Shown here one piece after another: positions 50,669-59,600 of a stretch of DNA of 64,000 nt. Location of the stretch: positions 248,001 through 312,000 of the forward strand of contig NZ_VCPD01000002.1 of assembly GCF_005938215.1 (NCBI RefSeq), read 5' to 3'. The notes beneath the pieces are model-generated. The model was given only the letters and a program-made list of their open reading frames with translations. It was not told where the DNA came from and ran no database searches. A program made the position numbers and the translations under genes. Every line of letters begins with the position of its first letter. Positions within the stretch are counted from its first letter, which is position 1. The DNA is from Ruegeria sediminis (GTDB lineage Bacteria; Pseudomonadota; Alphaproteobacteria; Rhodobacterales; Rhodobacteraceae).

Positions 50669-50698
50669 CCCCTGCGTCTACCATTCCGCCACTTGGGC
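50657..50698 (-). pseudogene. 5' half of the split tRNA-Leu(CAA) gene
   Basis: Minus strand: acceptor GCCCAAG, then TGGCGGAATGGTAGACGC (D arm), then GGGGA and loop TTCAAAA. The sequence that follows inside the element contains no T arm and no CTTGGGC acceptor, so the tRNA is not restored here. It pairs with the 3' half at 48068-48123. Confidence 0.88.
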
Positions 50699-50843
50699 CA
50701 CGGACACTGCATTAGCGCCCGTGGCGTCGAAGGTCCAGAGGCAAAAATGGTCGATGTACCGACCTTTCTCGGCGACAATGGTTGACCTCCTGCAGACCGC
50801 GTGATTTGCCATTCGCAACACAGTGGAATGGATACCGCACCCG

Positions 50844-51422
50844 ATGCTGCGATCGCTCTATGACTGGACAATCCGTCTGGCCGAACACCCTCAAGCCATG
50901 TGGGCCCTGGCAATCGTGGCGTTCGTGGAAAGCTCGGTCTTTCCGATCCCGCCGGACGTGCTGATGATTCCGATGATCCTGGCCCGCCCGTCCAAGGCGT
51001 GGCTGATCGCTTCGGTGGCGTTGGTTTCGTCGGTTCTCGGCGGGTTGCTGGGATATGCCATCGGCGCGTTCTTCTATGACAGCGTAGGCCAGCCTGTCCT
51101 GCAGGCGATGGGGAAATCCGACGCGATGGAGGCGTTCAACACGCGCTTCAACGATTTCGGCTTCTGGGCGGTGCTGACGGCTGGGGTAACGCCCTTCCCT
51201 TACAAGGTCATAACCATCATGTCCGGCTGGACCGGGATGCCGCTGGGGACCTTTGTCGCCACCTCGATCCTTGCCCGCGCCTTGCGGTTCTTTGCTGTCG
51301 CGGGCCTGCTATGGGGATTTGGCGAACCGATCCGCGATTTCATCGAGAAACGGCTTGGACTGGTCTTCACGGCCTTCATCATCCTTCTGATCGGGGGATT
51401 CATGCTGGTGAAATACCTATGA
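50844..51422 (+). CDS. DedA/YqaA-family membrane protein
   Basis: A 192-residue inner-membrane protein of the SNARE-associated/DedA (YqaA) family, whose members include lipid scramblase-like proteins. Blocks include FVESSVFPIPPDVLMIPMILARP, the re-entrant GLLGYAIGAFFYD and AGVTPFPYKVITIMSGWTGM. The ATG at 50844 matches the family start; a GTG seven codons upstream is in frame but lacks a ribosome site. dsbB overlaps it by four bases (ATGA), so the two are co-expressed. Confidence 0.88.
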   Translation: MLRSLYDWTIRLAEHPQAMWALAIVAFVESSVFPIPPDVLMIPMILARPSKAWLIASVALVSSVLGGLLGYAIGAFFYDSVGQPVLQAMGKSDAMEAFNTRFNDFGFWAVLTAGVTPFPYKVITIMSGWTGMPLGTFVATSILARALRFFAVAGLLWGFGEPIRDFIEKRLGLVFTAFIILLIGGFMLVKYL

Positions 51423-51883
51423 CGAACAGAAAGTCACTGATCCTGCTGGCAATGCTGGGCTCTGCGGCAATGCTTTTGGGCGCCTGGGGCTTTCAGTACC
51501 TTGGTGGCATGGCGCCCTGTAAGCTGTGCATCTGGCAGCGCTATCCGCATGGCGCCGCGGTTCTGATCGGGGCAGCCGCGCTGGCCGCTCCCGCAATACG
51601 GCTGCTGCCTTTGGCTGGTGCGCTGGCGGCGCTGACGACTGCCGGCATTGGCTTCTATCATACTGGTGTCGAGCGCGGTTGGTGGGAAGGTCCGTCGACC
51701 TGTTCATCGGGTGATATCGGCGGGCTTTCAACGCAGCAACTCCTGGATCAGATCATGGCCGCTCCGCTTGTGCGATGCGACGAAGTCCCGTGGGAGATGT
51801 TCGGCCTGTCGATGGCGAGCTGGAACGCGGTGATATCGATTGGACTGGCCCTGATCTGGCTTGCCGCCATGCGTTTCCGGTGA
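51419..51883 (+). CDS. dsbB: Disulphide bond formation protein DsbB
   Basis: A 154-residue four-helix membrane oxidoreductase that reoxidises periplasmic DsbA using quinone. The first loop has the CxxC pair in MAPCKLCIWQRYPH; the second periplasmic loop has the second pair, Cys in STCSSGD and Cys in VRCDEVPW. It is translationally coupled to the DedA gene upstream. No dsbA lies in the window. Confidence 0.92.
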   Translation: MTNRKSLILLAMLGSAAMLLGAWGFQYLGGMAPCKLCIWQRYPHGAAVLIGAAALAAPAIRLLPLAGALAALTTAGIGFYHTGVERGWWEGPSTCSSGDIGGLSTQQLLDQIMAAPLVRCDEVPWEMFGLSMASWNAVISIGLALIWLAAMRFR

Positions 51884-51893
51884 CGGGCGACGT

Positions 51894-52478
51894 TCAGGCC
51901 TCCAGTTCGGCATCCCAGTAGAGAAAATCCATCCAGCTGGCATGAAGGTGATTGGGCGGGAACTTCCGCCCGACGTTCCGCAACTCCTCGGCCTGCGGCT
52001 GACGCGGCGGCTTGCGCAGCGTCATGCCCGCTTGCCGCAGCGACTTGGACCCCTTGCGCAGGTTGCACGGGCTGCAGGCCGCAACCACGTTCTGCCAACT
52101 GGTCACCCCGCCCGCTGCGCGCGGCACCACATGATCGAAGGTCAGGTCGCCCTTGCTGCCGCAATACTGGCAGCGGAATTCATCCCTCAGAAACAAATTA
52201 AAGCGCGTGAAGGCCACGCGCTTTTGGGGTTTCACATAGTCCTTGAGCACAACGACAGATGGTATTCGGATCTCCGTGCTCGGACTGCGGACCACCTCGT
52301 CATATTCGGCGACTATGACCACCCGGTCGAGCCAGGCAGCCTTGATCGCCTCCTGCCACGGCCAGAGAGAAAGCGGATAGTAGGAAAGCGGACGATAGTC
52401 AGCGTTCAGAACCAACGCCGGATGCTGCTTCAGCGCGCCCGGTTCCCTGACAAATTCGGTCCTGAAATCTCCATCCAT
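51894..52478 (-). CDS. HNH endonuclease-domain protein
   Basis: A 194-residue protein with the compact HNH zinc/metal site: CQYCGSKGDLTFDHVVPRAAGGVTSWQNVVAACSPCNLRKGSKSL, the CxxC pairs included. The N-terminal half (ALVLNADYRPLSYYPLSLWPWQEAIKAAWLDRVVIVAEYD) is typical of the stand-alone bacterial HNH family found widely in alphaproteobacteria. Its biological role is unknown. It is convergent with dsbB, 10 bases apart. Confidence 0.88.
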   Translation of the reverse strand: MDGDFRTEFVREPGALKQHPALVLNADYRPLSYYPLSLWPWQEAIKAAWLDRVVIVAEYDEVVRSPSTEIRIPSVVVLKDYVKPQKRVAFTRFNLFLRDEFRCQYCGSKGDLTFDHVVPRAAGGVTSWQNVVAACSPCNLRKGSKSLRQAGMTLRKPPRQPQAEELRNVGRKFPPNHLHASWMDFLYWDAELEA

Positions 52479-52693
52479 GACGGAATCTCTCCTCGCCCTG
52501 CACTGCCCGCTTTCGACATCAGAGCGGGGAGCACCCGCCCCGGCCTTACTTCGACTATATATCGTGCATTAACTCTGGCAAGCCCTGAGTTTCCACAATA
52601 TGTCGGAGATGTGATATGCCGGTCAGGTAACACCTGCGTGACAGTTATCCACAACTTGCCCACACCGGCCGCCACACGCTATTGGGTGATTTC

Positions 52694-53296
52694 ATGGCCT
52701 GGTTCATCCGCTTCAACAAACCCTTCGACGTGCTGCCGCAATTCACCGATCGCGGCAGTGCTGGTTCTACTCGTCGCACCTTGTCGGATTTCATCGACTT
52801 GCCCGGCGTCTACCCGGCGGGGCGGCTTGATCGTGACAGTGAGGGACTGATGCTGCTTACGGATGACGGGCGCCTCCAGGCGCAGATTTCGGACCCGAAA
52901 CACAAGATGGCCAAAACCTATTGGGTTCAGGTGGAAGGAGTTCCGGATGCAGACGCGCTTCGCGCCTTGCGTGACGGCGTTGAGTTGAACGATGGGTTGA
53001 CGCGCCCGGCACAGGCCCGGCTCATCGAAGAACCGAAAGATCTCTGGCCGCGGACACCTCCGATCCGGGTGCGCAAGTCGGTTCCGGATCGCTGGATCGA
53101 ACTGACGATCCGTGAAGGGCGCAACCGACAGGTGCGCCGCATGACCGCTGCGGTCGGGCACCCGACCCTTCGCCTGATCCGCTGCCGCATCGGCGACTGG
53201 ACATTGGACGGCCTGCAGCCCGGCAGGTGGGAAACCCTGCCCATGCCCGAAACATCCACGCTCAAATCACAAGGCAAAAGTCGCCGGAGGAAGTGA
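52694..53296 (+). CDS. Pseudouridine synthase, RluE-like
   Basis: A 200-residue RsuA/RluB/E/F-type pseudouridine synthase. The catalytic Asp lies in [30 protein letters not shown] and [23 protein letters not shown] follow, as in the family. There is no N-terminal S4 domain, which fits RluE (23S rRNA U2457). The ATG at 52694 is preferred over a TTG four codons earlier. The VOC gene starts 32 bases downstream. Confidence 0.9.
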   Translation: MAWFIRFNKPFDVLPQFTDRGSAGSTRRTLSDFIDLPGVYPAGRLDRDSEGLMLLTDDGRLQAQISDPKHKMAKTYWVQVEGVPDADALRALRDGVELNDGLTRPAQARLIEEPKDLWPRTPPIRVRKSVPDRWIELTIREGRNRQVRRMTAAVGHPTLRLIRCRIGDWTLDGLQPGRWETLPMPETSTLKSQGKSRRRK

Positions 53297-53328
53297 CAGG
53301 GCCACGTCGTGGCTGCTACGCTGCCGCC

Positions 53329-53754
53329 ATGAACGACCTGCCCAATGCCCCAGCCCCGACCGCAATTCTCGAAGCGGCGATTTATGTCGATGATCTCGAC
53401 AAGGCCGAGGAATTTTATGGCCGCCTGCTGGGCCTTGAGCAGTTCCAGCGGGTGGACAACCGGCACGCATTCTTTCGCGTCGGATCCTCGGTTTTGCTGG
53501 TTTTCAATCCGGACAAGACGGAGCTGCCGCCCAGCAACCCGCGCCTTCCAGTGCCGCCGCACGGAGCGCGCGGGCCAGGACACGTCTGCCTTGTGCTGGA
53601 AAGAGATCAGTTTCAGGCAATGCGCGAACGGCTTGAATCGGCGGGAACGCCGATCGATACCGAGTTCGACTGGCCCAACGGCGCCAGATCGCTCTACGTT
53701 CGGGATCCTGCGGGGAATTCCGTTGAGTTCGCCGAAGCCTGGCTGTGGGACTGA
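53329..53754 (+). CDS. VOC-family (glyoxalase/bleomycin-resistance-like) protein
   Basis: A 141-residue protein of the vicinal-oxygen-chelate fold: two beta-alpha-beta-beta-beta modules, EAAIYVDDLDKAEEFYGRLLGLE at the start and GPGHVCLVLERDQFQAMRERLESAGTP followed by RSLYVRDPAGNSVEFAEAW. Candidate metal ligands are His in GPGHVC and Glu in SVEFAE. Its reaction cannot be assigned. The ATG at 53329 gives the usual length; the longer frame overlaps the pseudouridine synthase. Confidence 0.85.
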   Translation: MNDLPNAPAPTAILEAAIYVDDLDKAEEFYGRLLGLEQFQRVDNRHAFFRVGSSVLLVFNPDKTELPPSNPRLPVPPHGARGPGHVCLVLERDQFQAMRERLESAGTPIDTEFDWPNGARSLYVRDPAGNSVEFAEAWLWD

Positions 53755-53767
53755 CGCTCGGCCGCCT

Positions 53768-54433
53768 TCACAGGCCCAGCTTGTCGCGCATGAAGGCCAG
53801 CGCAACGCTCAGGCCATCCGGCGCGATACCGTGCCCGGTTCCCTTCATCACGTGGGCATAGACCTCTTTGAACCCGGCACGCTGCAGCGCCTCGGCCGCT
53901 TCGGGCAGCGATTGCGGCGGCACCAGGTCATCGGAATCGCCATGAACCAGCAAGACCGGCATCCGGCTGACGACCTCGTCGGCAAGCAGATCCGGTTCCA
54001 GCAACCGGCCCGAGAAGGCGACGATCCCCGCAACCGGATCCTCGCGGCGCGGCGCCACGTAGAGGCTCATCATGGTGCCTTGCGAAAACCCGAACAGTAC
54101 GACCTGCTCGGGCAGGACGTCCTCGTCGATCATCAGCGCGTCGAGAAAGGCGTTGAAATCCTCGACCGCCATTTCCAGCCCGCGGCGGGCCTCCTCCTCG
54201 GACGAGCCGTCGATCCAGGGAATTGGGAACCACTGATAGCCGAAAGGCATGCCCGGAATGGTCTCGGGCGCGTCCGGCGCAACGAACAGCGTGTCGGGCA
54301 GGTGTTCGCCCAGAACATCGGCCAGCCCCAAAAGGTCCGCCCCGTTGGCGCCATAACCGTGCACGAAAACCACGACCGAGCGTGTCGTGCCCGAGACCGG
54401 CGCCTTGCGGCCCGCATTCAAAACCCGAGTCAT
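53768..54433 (-). CDS. Carboxylesterase/phospholipase-type serine hydrolase
   Basis: A 221-residue alpha/beta-hydrolase of the abhydrolase_2 family (YpfH-like). Nucleophile Ser is in LFGFSQGTMMSL, Asp in VHGDSDDLVP and His in KGTGHGIAPDGL; the oxyanion segment is VVFVHGYGANGADLLGL. It likely acts on short carboxyl esters. Its ATG overlaps the stop of the upstream alkA-like gene by four bases. Confidence 0.9.
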   Translation of the reverse strand: MTRVLNAGRKAPVSGTTRSVVVFVHGYGANGADLLGLADVLGEHLPDTLFVAPDAPETIPGMPFGYQWFPIPWIDGSSEEEARRGLEMAVEDFNAFLDALMIDEDVLPEQVVLFGFSQGTMMSLYVAPRREDPVAGIVAFSGRLLEPDLLADEVVSRMPVLLVHGDSDDLVPPQSLPEAAEALQRAGFKEVYAHVMKGTGHGIAPDGLSVALAFMRDKLGL

Positions 54434-55062
54434 CTGATCCCTTCCCTGTCCTTGGCCACGCGGTAATAGGCCCAGAGCACGCGCGCTGCAACCGACCGCC
54501 ACGGCGACCAGACTTCGGCCATTTGACGCAGTTCCCTGTCGGTCGGACGTTTGGGCAGGTCATACAGGATACGCGCCGCCTCTTGCAGCGCCAGATCTCC
54601 TGGCGCAAAGACATCGGCACGGCCCAGCGAGAACATCGCGTAAATCTCGGCGGTCCAGATGCCGATGCCCGGAACCTCGGTCAGGATTGCCACGACCTCG
54701 TCATCGGGCGCGGCCCGCAATGCCTTGTAGTCGATCCGCGCCGCCGCCAGGGCACGGGCGTAGCGGATCTTCTGACGGCTCAGGCCCACGGCGCGCAGAT
54801 CGTCGTCGGTGGCCCACATGATCTTGCGCGGACCGGTAAGCCCCGAGTCCTTCATCCGCCCCAAAATCGCGTTGGCTGAGGCCACGCTGACCTGCTGACT
54901 CACGATGGCGCTGAGCAATTGGGCAAAGCCGTCAGGGTGGCGACGTAGCGGCAAGGGGCCGGTCTGGTCCATCGCGTAGGCCAAGCGCGGACATCGGTCC
55001 GCAAGCCATGCCGCGCCTTCGGCGACACAATCCGGTGTCTCGATGATCCGCCCGACCGCCAC
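54430..55062 (-). CDS. DNA-3-methyladenine glycosylase II, AlkA-type
   Basis: A 210-residue base-excision glycosylase of the HhH-GPD superfamily. SAIVSQQVSVASANAILGRM and the helix-hairpin-helix LTEVPGIGIWTAEIYAMFSLGRADVFAPGDLALQ, with the catalytic Asp in GDLALQ, are clear. It lacks the N-terminal AlkA domain, so it is the short form. A GTG at 55062, with AAAGGA eight bases upstream, is chosen over a long upstream extension. Co-transcribed with the esterase gene. Confidence 0.92.
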   Translation of the reverse strand: MAVGRIIETPDCVAEGAAWLADRCPRLAYAMDQTGPLPLRRHPDGFAQLLSAIVSQQVSVASANAILGRMKDSGLTGPRKIMWATDDDLRAVGLSRQKIRYARALAAARIDYKALRAAPDDEVVAILTEVPGIGIWTAEIYAMFSLGRADVFAPGDLALQEAARILYDLPKRPTDRELRQMAEVWSPWRSVAARVLWAYYRVAKDREGIR

Positions 55063-55165
55063 TTTTCCGTTCCTTTCGCCCGACGCCGCGTCAGCTACGT
55101 TAGGCTGGCGTGGCGCATATTCAACCCGCTTGAGGTGAATCCGGATTGCCGCTACGGATGCGCCC

Positions 55166-56392
55166 ATGACCATGACCGCCGCCGCACCGGACAACAGCCA
55201 GGCCAAACGCAACGTCGCCGTTCTGGTGGCCGCGCAGGCGATTCTCGGCGCTCAGATGCCGATGATCTTCACGGTCGGCGGGCTTGCCGGTCAGTCGCTG
55301 GCGACCAATCCCTGCCTCGCGACACTGCCGATTTCGCTGATCGTCCTTGGCTCGATGCTGGCGGCCACGCCGATTTCCGCAATCATGCAGAAATGGGGCC
55401 GCCGGGCTGGTTTCCTTGTGGGGGCAATTGCCGGCGCATTTGGCGGCATGGTAGGCGCTTATGGCCTGTATCTCGGGTCGTTCCCGGTCTTTCTGGCAGG
55501 AAGCCTGCTGACCGGCATTTACATGAGCGCGCACGGCTTCTACCGCTTCGCCGCTGCCGACACCGCGTCGAACGAATTCCGGCCAAAGGCGATCTCTTAC
55601 GTTATGGCCGGAGGGCTGGCCGCCGCGATCATCGGTCCCCAGATCGTCAAGCTGACGTCGCAAGCCTATGTCATCCCGTTTCTTGGGACCTATTTCGCAG
55701 TGATTGCGGTCAACCTGATCGGTTCGGGGCTGTTCTTCTTTCTCGACATCCCCAAACCGCCCCGCCCCACCCAGGACAGCCCGCGGGGACGCAGCCGCCG
55801 CGAACTGCTGAGCAACCCGCGCATCGCCGTCGCGGTGATCTGCGCCATGGTCTCATACGCGCTCATGAACCTGGTGATGACCTCGACCCCGCTGGCGGTA
55901 GTGGGATGCGGCTATACCGAAGGCGATGCCGCCGACGTGGTCACCAGCCATGTGCTGGCGATGTACGTGCCCAGCTTTTTCACTGGCCACCTGATCGCGC
56001 GCTTTGGTGTGGAAAAGATCGTTGCGGCCGGGCTCGCCATACTTGCAGGAGCGGGACTGATCGCGCTGCAAGGCGTCGAACTGGGCAATTTCTTCATCGC
56101 CCTGATCCTGCTGGGCGTGGGCTGGAACTTTGGCTTCATCGGGGCGACGACGATGCTGGCAGGCGCGCACGAAGTGCACGAGCGTGGACGGATGCAGGGC
56201 CTCAACGACCTTCTGGTTTTTGGCGGCGTGACGTTCGCATCGCTGGCTTCGGGCGGGCTGATGAACTGTTCGGGCGGCTCGCCGGTAGAAGGCTGGACCG
56301 CTGTCAACCTGGCGATGGTCCCGCTGCTGACACTGGCCGGCGGCGCGCTGTTGTGGCTTGCCTTGCGGCCGTCCGACCCCGAAACGATCTAA
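55166..56392 (+). CDS. MFS transporter
   Basis: A 408-residue major-facilitator protein with twelve predicted helices. The motif-A-like loop after helix 2 reads AIMQKWGRRAGFLVGAIAG; the second half has HLIARFGVEKIVAAGLAILAG and HERGRMQGLNDLLVFGGV. It resembles the uncharacterised YfcJ-like group seen in alphaproteobacteria; the substrate is unknown. It is divergent from alkA. Confidence 0.88.
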   Translation: MTMTAAAPDNSQAKRNVAVLVAAQAILGAQMPMIFTVGGLAGQSLATNPCLATLPISLIVLGSMLAATPISAIMQKWGRRAGFLVGAIAGAFGGMVGAYGLYLGSFPVFLAGSLLTGIYMSAHGFYRFAAADTASNEFRPKAISYVMAGGLAAAIIGPQIVKLTSQAYVIPFLGTYFAVIAVNLIGSGLFFFLDIPKPPRPTQDSPRGRSRRELLSNPRIAVAVICAMVSYALMNLVMTSTPLAVVGCGYTEGDAADVVTSHVLAMYVPSFFTGHLIARFGVEKIVAAGLAILAGAGLIALQGVELGNFFIALILLGVGWNFGFIGATTMLAGAHEVHERGRMQGLNDLLVFGGVTFASLASGGLMNCSGGSPVEGWTAVNLAMVPLLTLAGGALLWLALRPSDPETI

Positions 56393-56401
56393 GCCGAGGG
56401 C

Positions 56402-57178
56402 TTACCAGCGACCGGTCGCTGCGACCCACATCAACGAGGTTCTGCGCCGGAATTCGCTTTGTCCCAAATTTCCCTCAGAAACGCGAACGGGATCCGACAA
56501 GGCTTGTCGTAGAATGGTTTCGGTCTGCCACCCGGCCAACAGCGCCGCGCGAGCGGGACGTGACACCGCGACGCGATTGCTCCGCGCCCGCGCCAGCCTG
56601 TCCAGTGCTTCCTGAGCCAGCCGCCTCACCCCATCCGGCGTGCCATCCAGCAGGGGAACCCGGCCGCGGGCCTCAAGTTCCGGTATCGCGCGGAACCAAT
56701 TGGCGATGCCGGCGGCAAAGCCAAAATCGCGCACGACGCCCTCGTCGGCATCACCCAACGCCCGCGCAGCAACCCAAGTCAACGTTCCTGCACTCTGGTC
56801 GATGTACTTGACAAAATGCTCGGCATTCTCGAACGGATCCCGGTATATATCCCAGCGCCTTACCGCCACATACTCATCCAACTCCCCTGCAAGGTCGGGC
56901 GGCACTGCCGCAGCAAGCGGCGTGACAACCTCATGCCTCCGCACCTGCCCGCCCATGGCGATCTCTCCCAGAGCGTCGCGCCACCATTGCAGCCGCATTT
57001 CGGCGATCATCGGCTCCTGCGTGACCCAGGGCGCGCGCGAGACTTCGACATTCAGCGCGTAAAGCGGAAACAGCACCGCACGTGCTTCGACCGGCGCGGC
57101 CATTGCCGCCAGAAACCTGTCGGGATCGGCCCGCTGTATCAGGGCGGCGCAGGCGTTGAGATCGTCGTCGAAGGTCAT
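56402..57178 (-). CDS. Squalene/phytoene synthase-family protein (NDUFAF6-like)
   Basis: A 258-residue member of the trans-isoprenyl-diphosphate synthase fold. The Asp-rich motifs of true phytoene synthases (DxxxD) are not clear: the second region reads NAEHFVKYIDQSAGTLTWVAARALGD. That degeneration, and the lack of carotenoid genes nearby, fit the branch related to mitochondrial NDUFAF6, a complex I assembly factor, rather than a carotenoid enzyme. Its ATG overlaps the methyltransferase stop by four bases. Confidence 0.8.
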   Translation of the reverse strand: MTFDDDLNACAALIQRADPDRFLAAMAAPVEARAVLFPLYALNVEVSRAPWVTQEPMIAEMRLQWWRDALGEIAMGGQVRRHEVVTPLAAAVPPDLAGELDEYVAVRRWDIYRDPFENAEHFVKYIDQSAGTLTWVAARALGDADEGVVRDFGFAAGIANWFRAIPELEARGRVPLLDGTPDGVRRLAQEALDRLARARSNRVAVSRPARAALLAGWQTETILRQALSDPVRVSEGNLGQSEFRRRTSLMWVAATGRW

Positions 57179-57894
57179 GCAGGTTGTGCAAGGACAAGCG
57201 CGTAGGCGATCTGATCCCGGGCGGCTTCCCACAAACTGATCTCGCGTTCATGTGCGTCCAGAACGGCACATAGCGCCACGCCGGGGTTCTGGGCCCGCAA
57301 CTCGGCGATCCGATCGCGCAAGGGGCCGTAGTACGTCGCCCAAGGCGCGCCGACGATCAACCGGTAGTCTATCACGTCATAACCTGCTTTGGACACACGG
57401 TCGGTGATCCCCTCCATTTCCGTCAGCGCCGGGTATTCCTCCCAGAATTCCCGTGCGGCCGCCGATTGAGAGCCGGGCAAGAGAACGGGTTCGGAAAATG
57501 CCACCCAACCGCCCGGCGCAAGTGCATTGCGCCACGCCGTCAACCCTTCGGTCACGCCCAGAAAGTAAAGAGCGCCAGCACACCAGATCAGGTCGAAAGG
57601 CCCGCCGGGGTCGGCCATGTCGCCTTCGATCACCCGGACCCGGTCGCCGAAACGGCCACAGCGCGCTTGCGCCTCCTCCACGAACTGCGGTTGCGACTCG
57701 ATTCCCAACAGTTGCGCCTGTGGCAGGGCTTCGGCCAGCGTTTCCAGATCGGCGCCAGGTCCGCAGCCCGCGTCGCAGACGTTCAATTCGCCGTATAATC
57801 CGATGCGTTCCAGCGCCCAGAACACATCGTCGGGGCAGCCCGGCCCTTCGCGCGGAAGGCCGCGATGCAAGGTGAAGAACGACTCCCAGTCCAT
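57175..57894 (-). CDS. Class I SAM-dependent methyltransferase
   Basis: A 239-residue methyltransferase. Motif I is NVCDAGCGPGADLETLA, motif II LLGIESQPQFVEEA and motif IV GPFDLIWCAGALYFLGV. The substrate is not predictable. It sits between cimA (TGATG overlap) and the phytoene-synthase-like gene (ATGA overlap), so the three form one operon. Confidence 0.88.
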   Translation of the reverse strand: MDWESFFTLHRGLPREGPGCPDDVFWALERIGLYGELNVCDAGCGPGADLETLAEALPQAQLLGIESQPQFVEEAQARCGRFGDRVRVIEGDMADPGGPFDLIWCAGALYFLGVTEGLTAWRNALAPGGWVAFSEPVLLPGSQSAAAREFWEEYPALTEMEGITDRVSKAGYDVIDYRLIVGAPWATYYGPLRDRIAELRAQNPGVALCAVLDAHEREISLWEAARDQIAYALVLAQPA

Positions 57895-59525
57895 CACGCG
57901 GCCGTCGCCTTGGCGCCGCAGTCGCGGACGAGTTTCCACTGGATCGCCTCCAGAAGCGCCTCGAAGGACGCGTCCACGATGTTCGCGCTGACGCCTACCG
58001 TGGACCAGCGCCGCCCCTGCCCGTCTTCACTGTCGATGATGACACGGGTAACGGCCTCGGTGCCGCCTTGCGTGATGCGCACCTTGAAATCGACAAGATG
58101 CAGGTCATCCAGCACTTCGGAATAGCGCCCCAGATCCTTCGCAAGCGCCTTGGCCAGGGCGTTCACCGGCCCTCGGTCGCTGCCGCTTTCATCCAGGGAT
58201 TCACTGACCGAAAGCTTCTTCTCGCCATCCACCTTCACCACGACGACCGCCTCGGACAGGCTGACCATCTTGTTGTATTTGTTCTTCCGTCGCTCCACCG
58301 TGACCTTGTAGCGCTTGACCTCGAAGAATTCCGGCATCTGCCCCAGTTCCTCGCGCGCCAGCAACTCGAACGAGGCCTGCGCGGTGTCATAGGAATACCC
58401 TTCGGCCTCGCGCGCCTTGATCCGTTCCAGGATACGGCCAAGCGCCGGATCGTCTGCCTCGACCTTCAACCCGGCTTCGGTCAGGCGTTTGCGAAGGTTG
58501 GATTGTCCGGCCTGGTTGGACATCGGAATGATACGGGCGTTTCCGACGGTGGCCGGGTCCACATGCTCGTAGGTGGACGGGTCCTTGAGGATCGCGCTGG
58601 CATGAAGCCCCGCCTTGTGGGCAAAGGCCGACGCGCCGACATAGGCGGCCTGCTTGGTCGGAACTCGGTTCAGGATATCGTCCAGCATCCGGCTGATCCG
58701 GGTCAGACCGGCCAATGCCTCACGGCTGATTCCGGTATCATATTTGGAAGCGTATGGTTCCTTGAGCAGCAATGTCGGGATCAGCGCCGTCAAGTTGGCG
58801 TTGCCGCAGCGTTCGCCCAATCCGTTCAGCGTTCCCTGGATCTGCCGCGCGCCGGCATCGACTGCGGCCAGCGAACAGGCCACGGCGTTCTCGGTGTCGT
58901 TGTGAGTGTGAATGCCCAACCGGTCACCGGGCAGTCCGGCTGCGATCACCTCGCCCACGATCCGGCCAACCTCGGCAGGCAATGCACCGCCATTCGTATC
59001 GCACAGCACAACCCAGCGCGCACCCGCCTCCAGAGCCGCCTGGCAGACCTCGACCGCATAGTCCGGGTTGTCCTTGTAGCCGTCAAAGAAATGCTCGGCG
59101 TCGAACAGCGCCTCGCGACCTTGCGCCACCAGATGCGCGATCGAGGCGCGGATATTCTCGACGTTGTCTTCCAACGGGATGCCTAGGGCGTGAGTCACGT
59201 GGTAATCGTGCGCCTTTCCGACCAGACAGACGGCCCGTGTCCCTGCGTTCATCACGGCGGCCAGAACATCATCGTTCTCGGCCGACCGGCCCGAGCGCTT
59301 GGTCATTCCAAAGGCCGTCAGCCGTGCCTTGGTCGTCGGAGCGGCATCGAAAAAGGCGCTGTCCGTCGGATTGGCCCCGGGCCAGCCGCCCTCGATGTAG
59401 TCCACACCCAACCCGTCCAGCGCCTGCGCGATCTGCACCTTCTCGGCGGTCGAGAATTGCACCCCCTGCGTCTGTTGCCCGTCTCGCAGGGTGGTGTCGT
59501 AGATGTAGAGGCGTTCCCTAGTCAT
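57894..59525 (-). CDS. cimA: (R)-citramalate synthase
   Basis: Condenses pyruvate and acetyl-CoA to citramalate, the first step of the threonine-independent isoleucine route. The 543-residue protein has the DRE-TIM core YDTTLRDGQQTQGV, EGGWPGANP and GIHTHNDTENAVACSLAAVDAG, and a C-terminal LeuA-type allosteric domain (SVSESLDESGSDRGPVNAL), through which isoleucine would feed back. The ATG at 59525, with GGAG seven bases upstream, is chosen over a longer frame. Confidence 0.94.
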   Translation of the reverse strand: MTRERLYIYDTTLRDGQQTQGVQFSTAEKVQIAQALDGLGVDYIEGGWPGANPTDSAFFDAAPTTKARLTAFGMTKRSGRSAENDDVLAAVMNAGTRAVCLVGKAHDYHVTHALGIPLEDNVENIRASIAHLVAQGREALFDAEHFFDGYKDNPDYAVEVCQAALEAGARWVVLCDTNGGALPAEVGRIVGEVIAAGLPGDRLGIHTHNDTENAVACSLAAVDAGARQIQGTLNGLGERCGNANLTALIPTLLLKEPYASKYDTGISREALAGLTRISRMLDDILNRVPTKQAAYVGASAFAHKAGLHASAILKDPSTYEHVDPATVGNARIIPMSNQAGQSNLRKRLTEAGLKVEADDPALGRILERIKAREAEGYSYDTAQASFELLAREELGQMPEFFEVKRYKVTVERRKNKYNKMVSLSEAVVVVKVDGEKKLSVSESLDESGSDRGPVNALAKALAKDLGRYSEVLDDLHLVDFKVRITQGGTEAVTRVIIDSEDGQGRRWSTVGVSANIVDASFEALLEAIQWKLVRDCGAKATAA

Positions 59526-59600
59526 ACCGCAGCTCCGTCGTAGCGGATCCGCCCGTCCCGCCCCCCACAGGTCGGGCGCGGCCCTGTGTTCCAAAACCGT

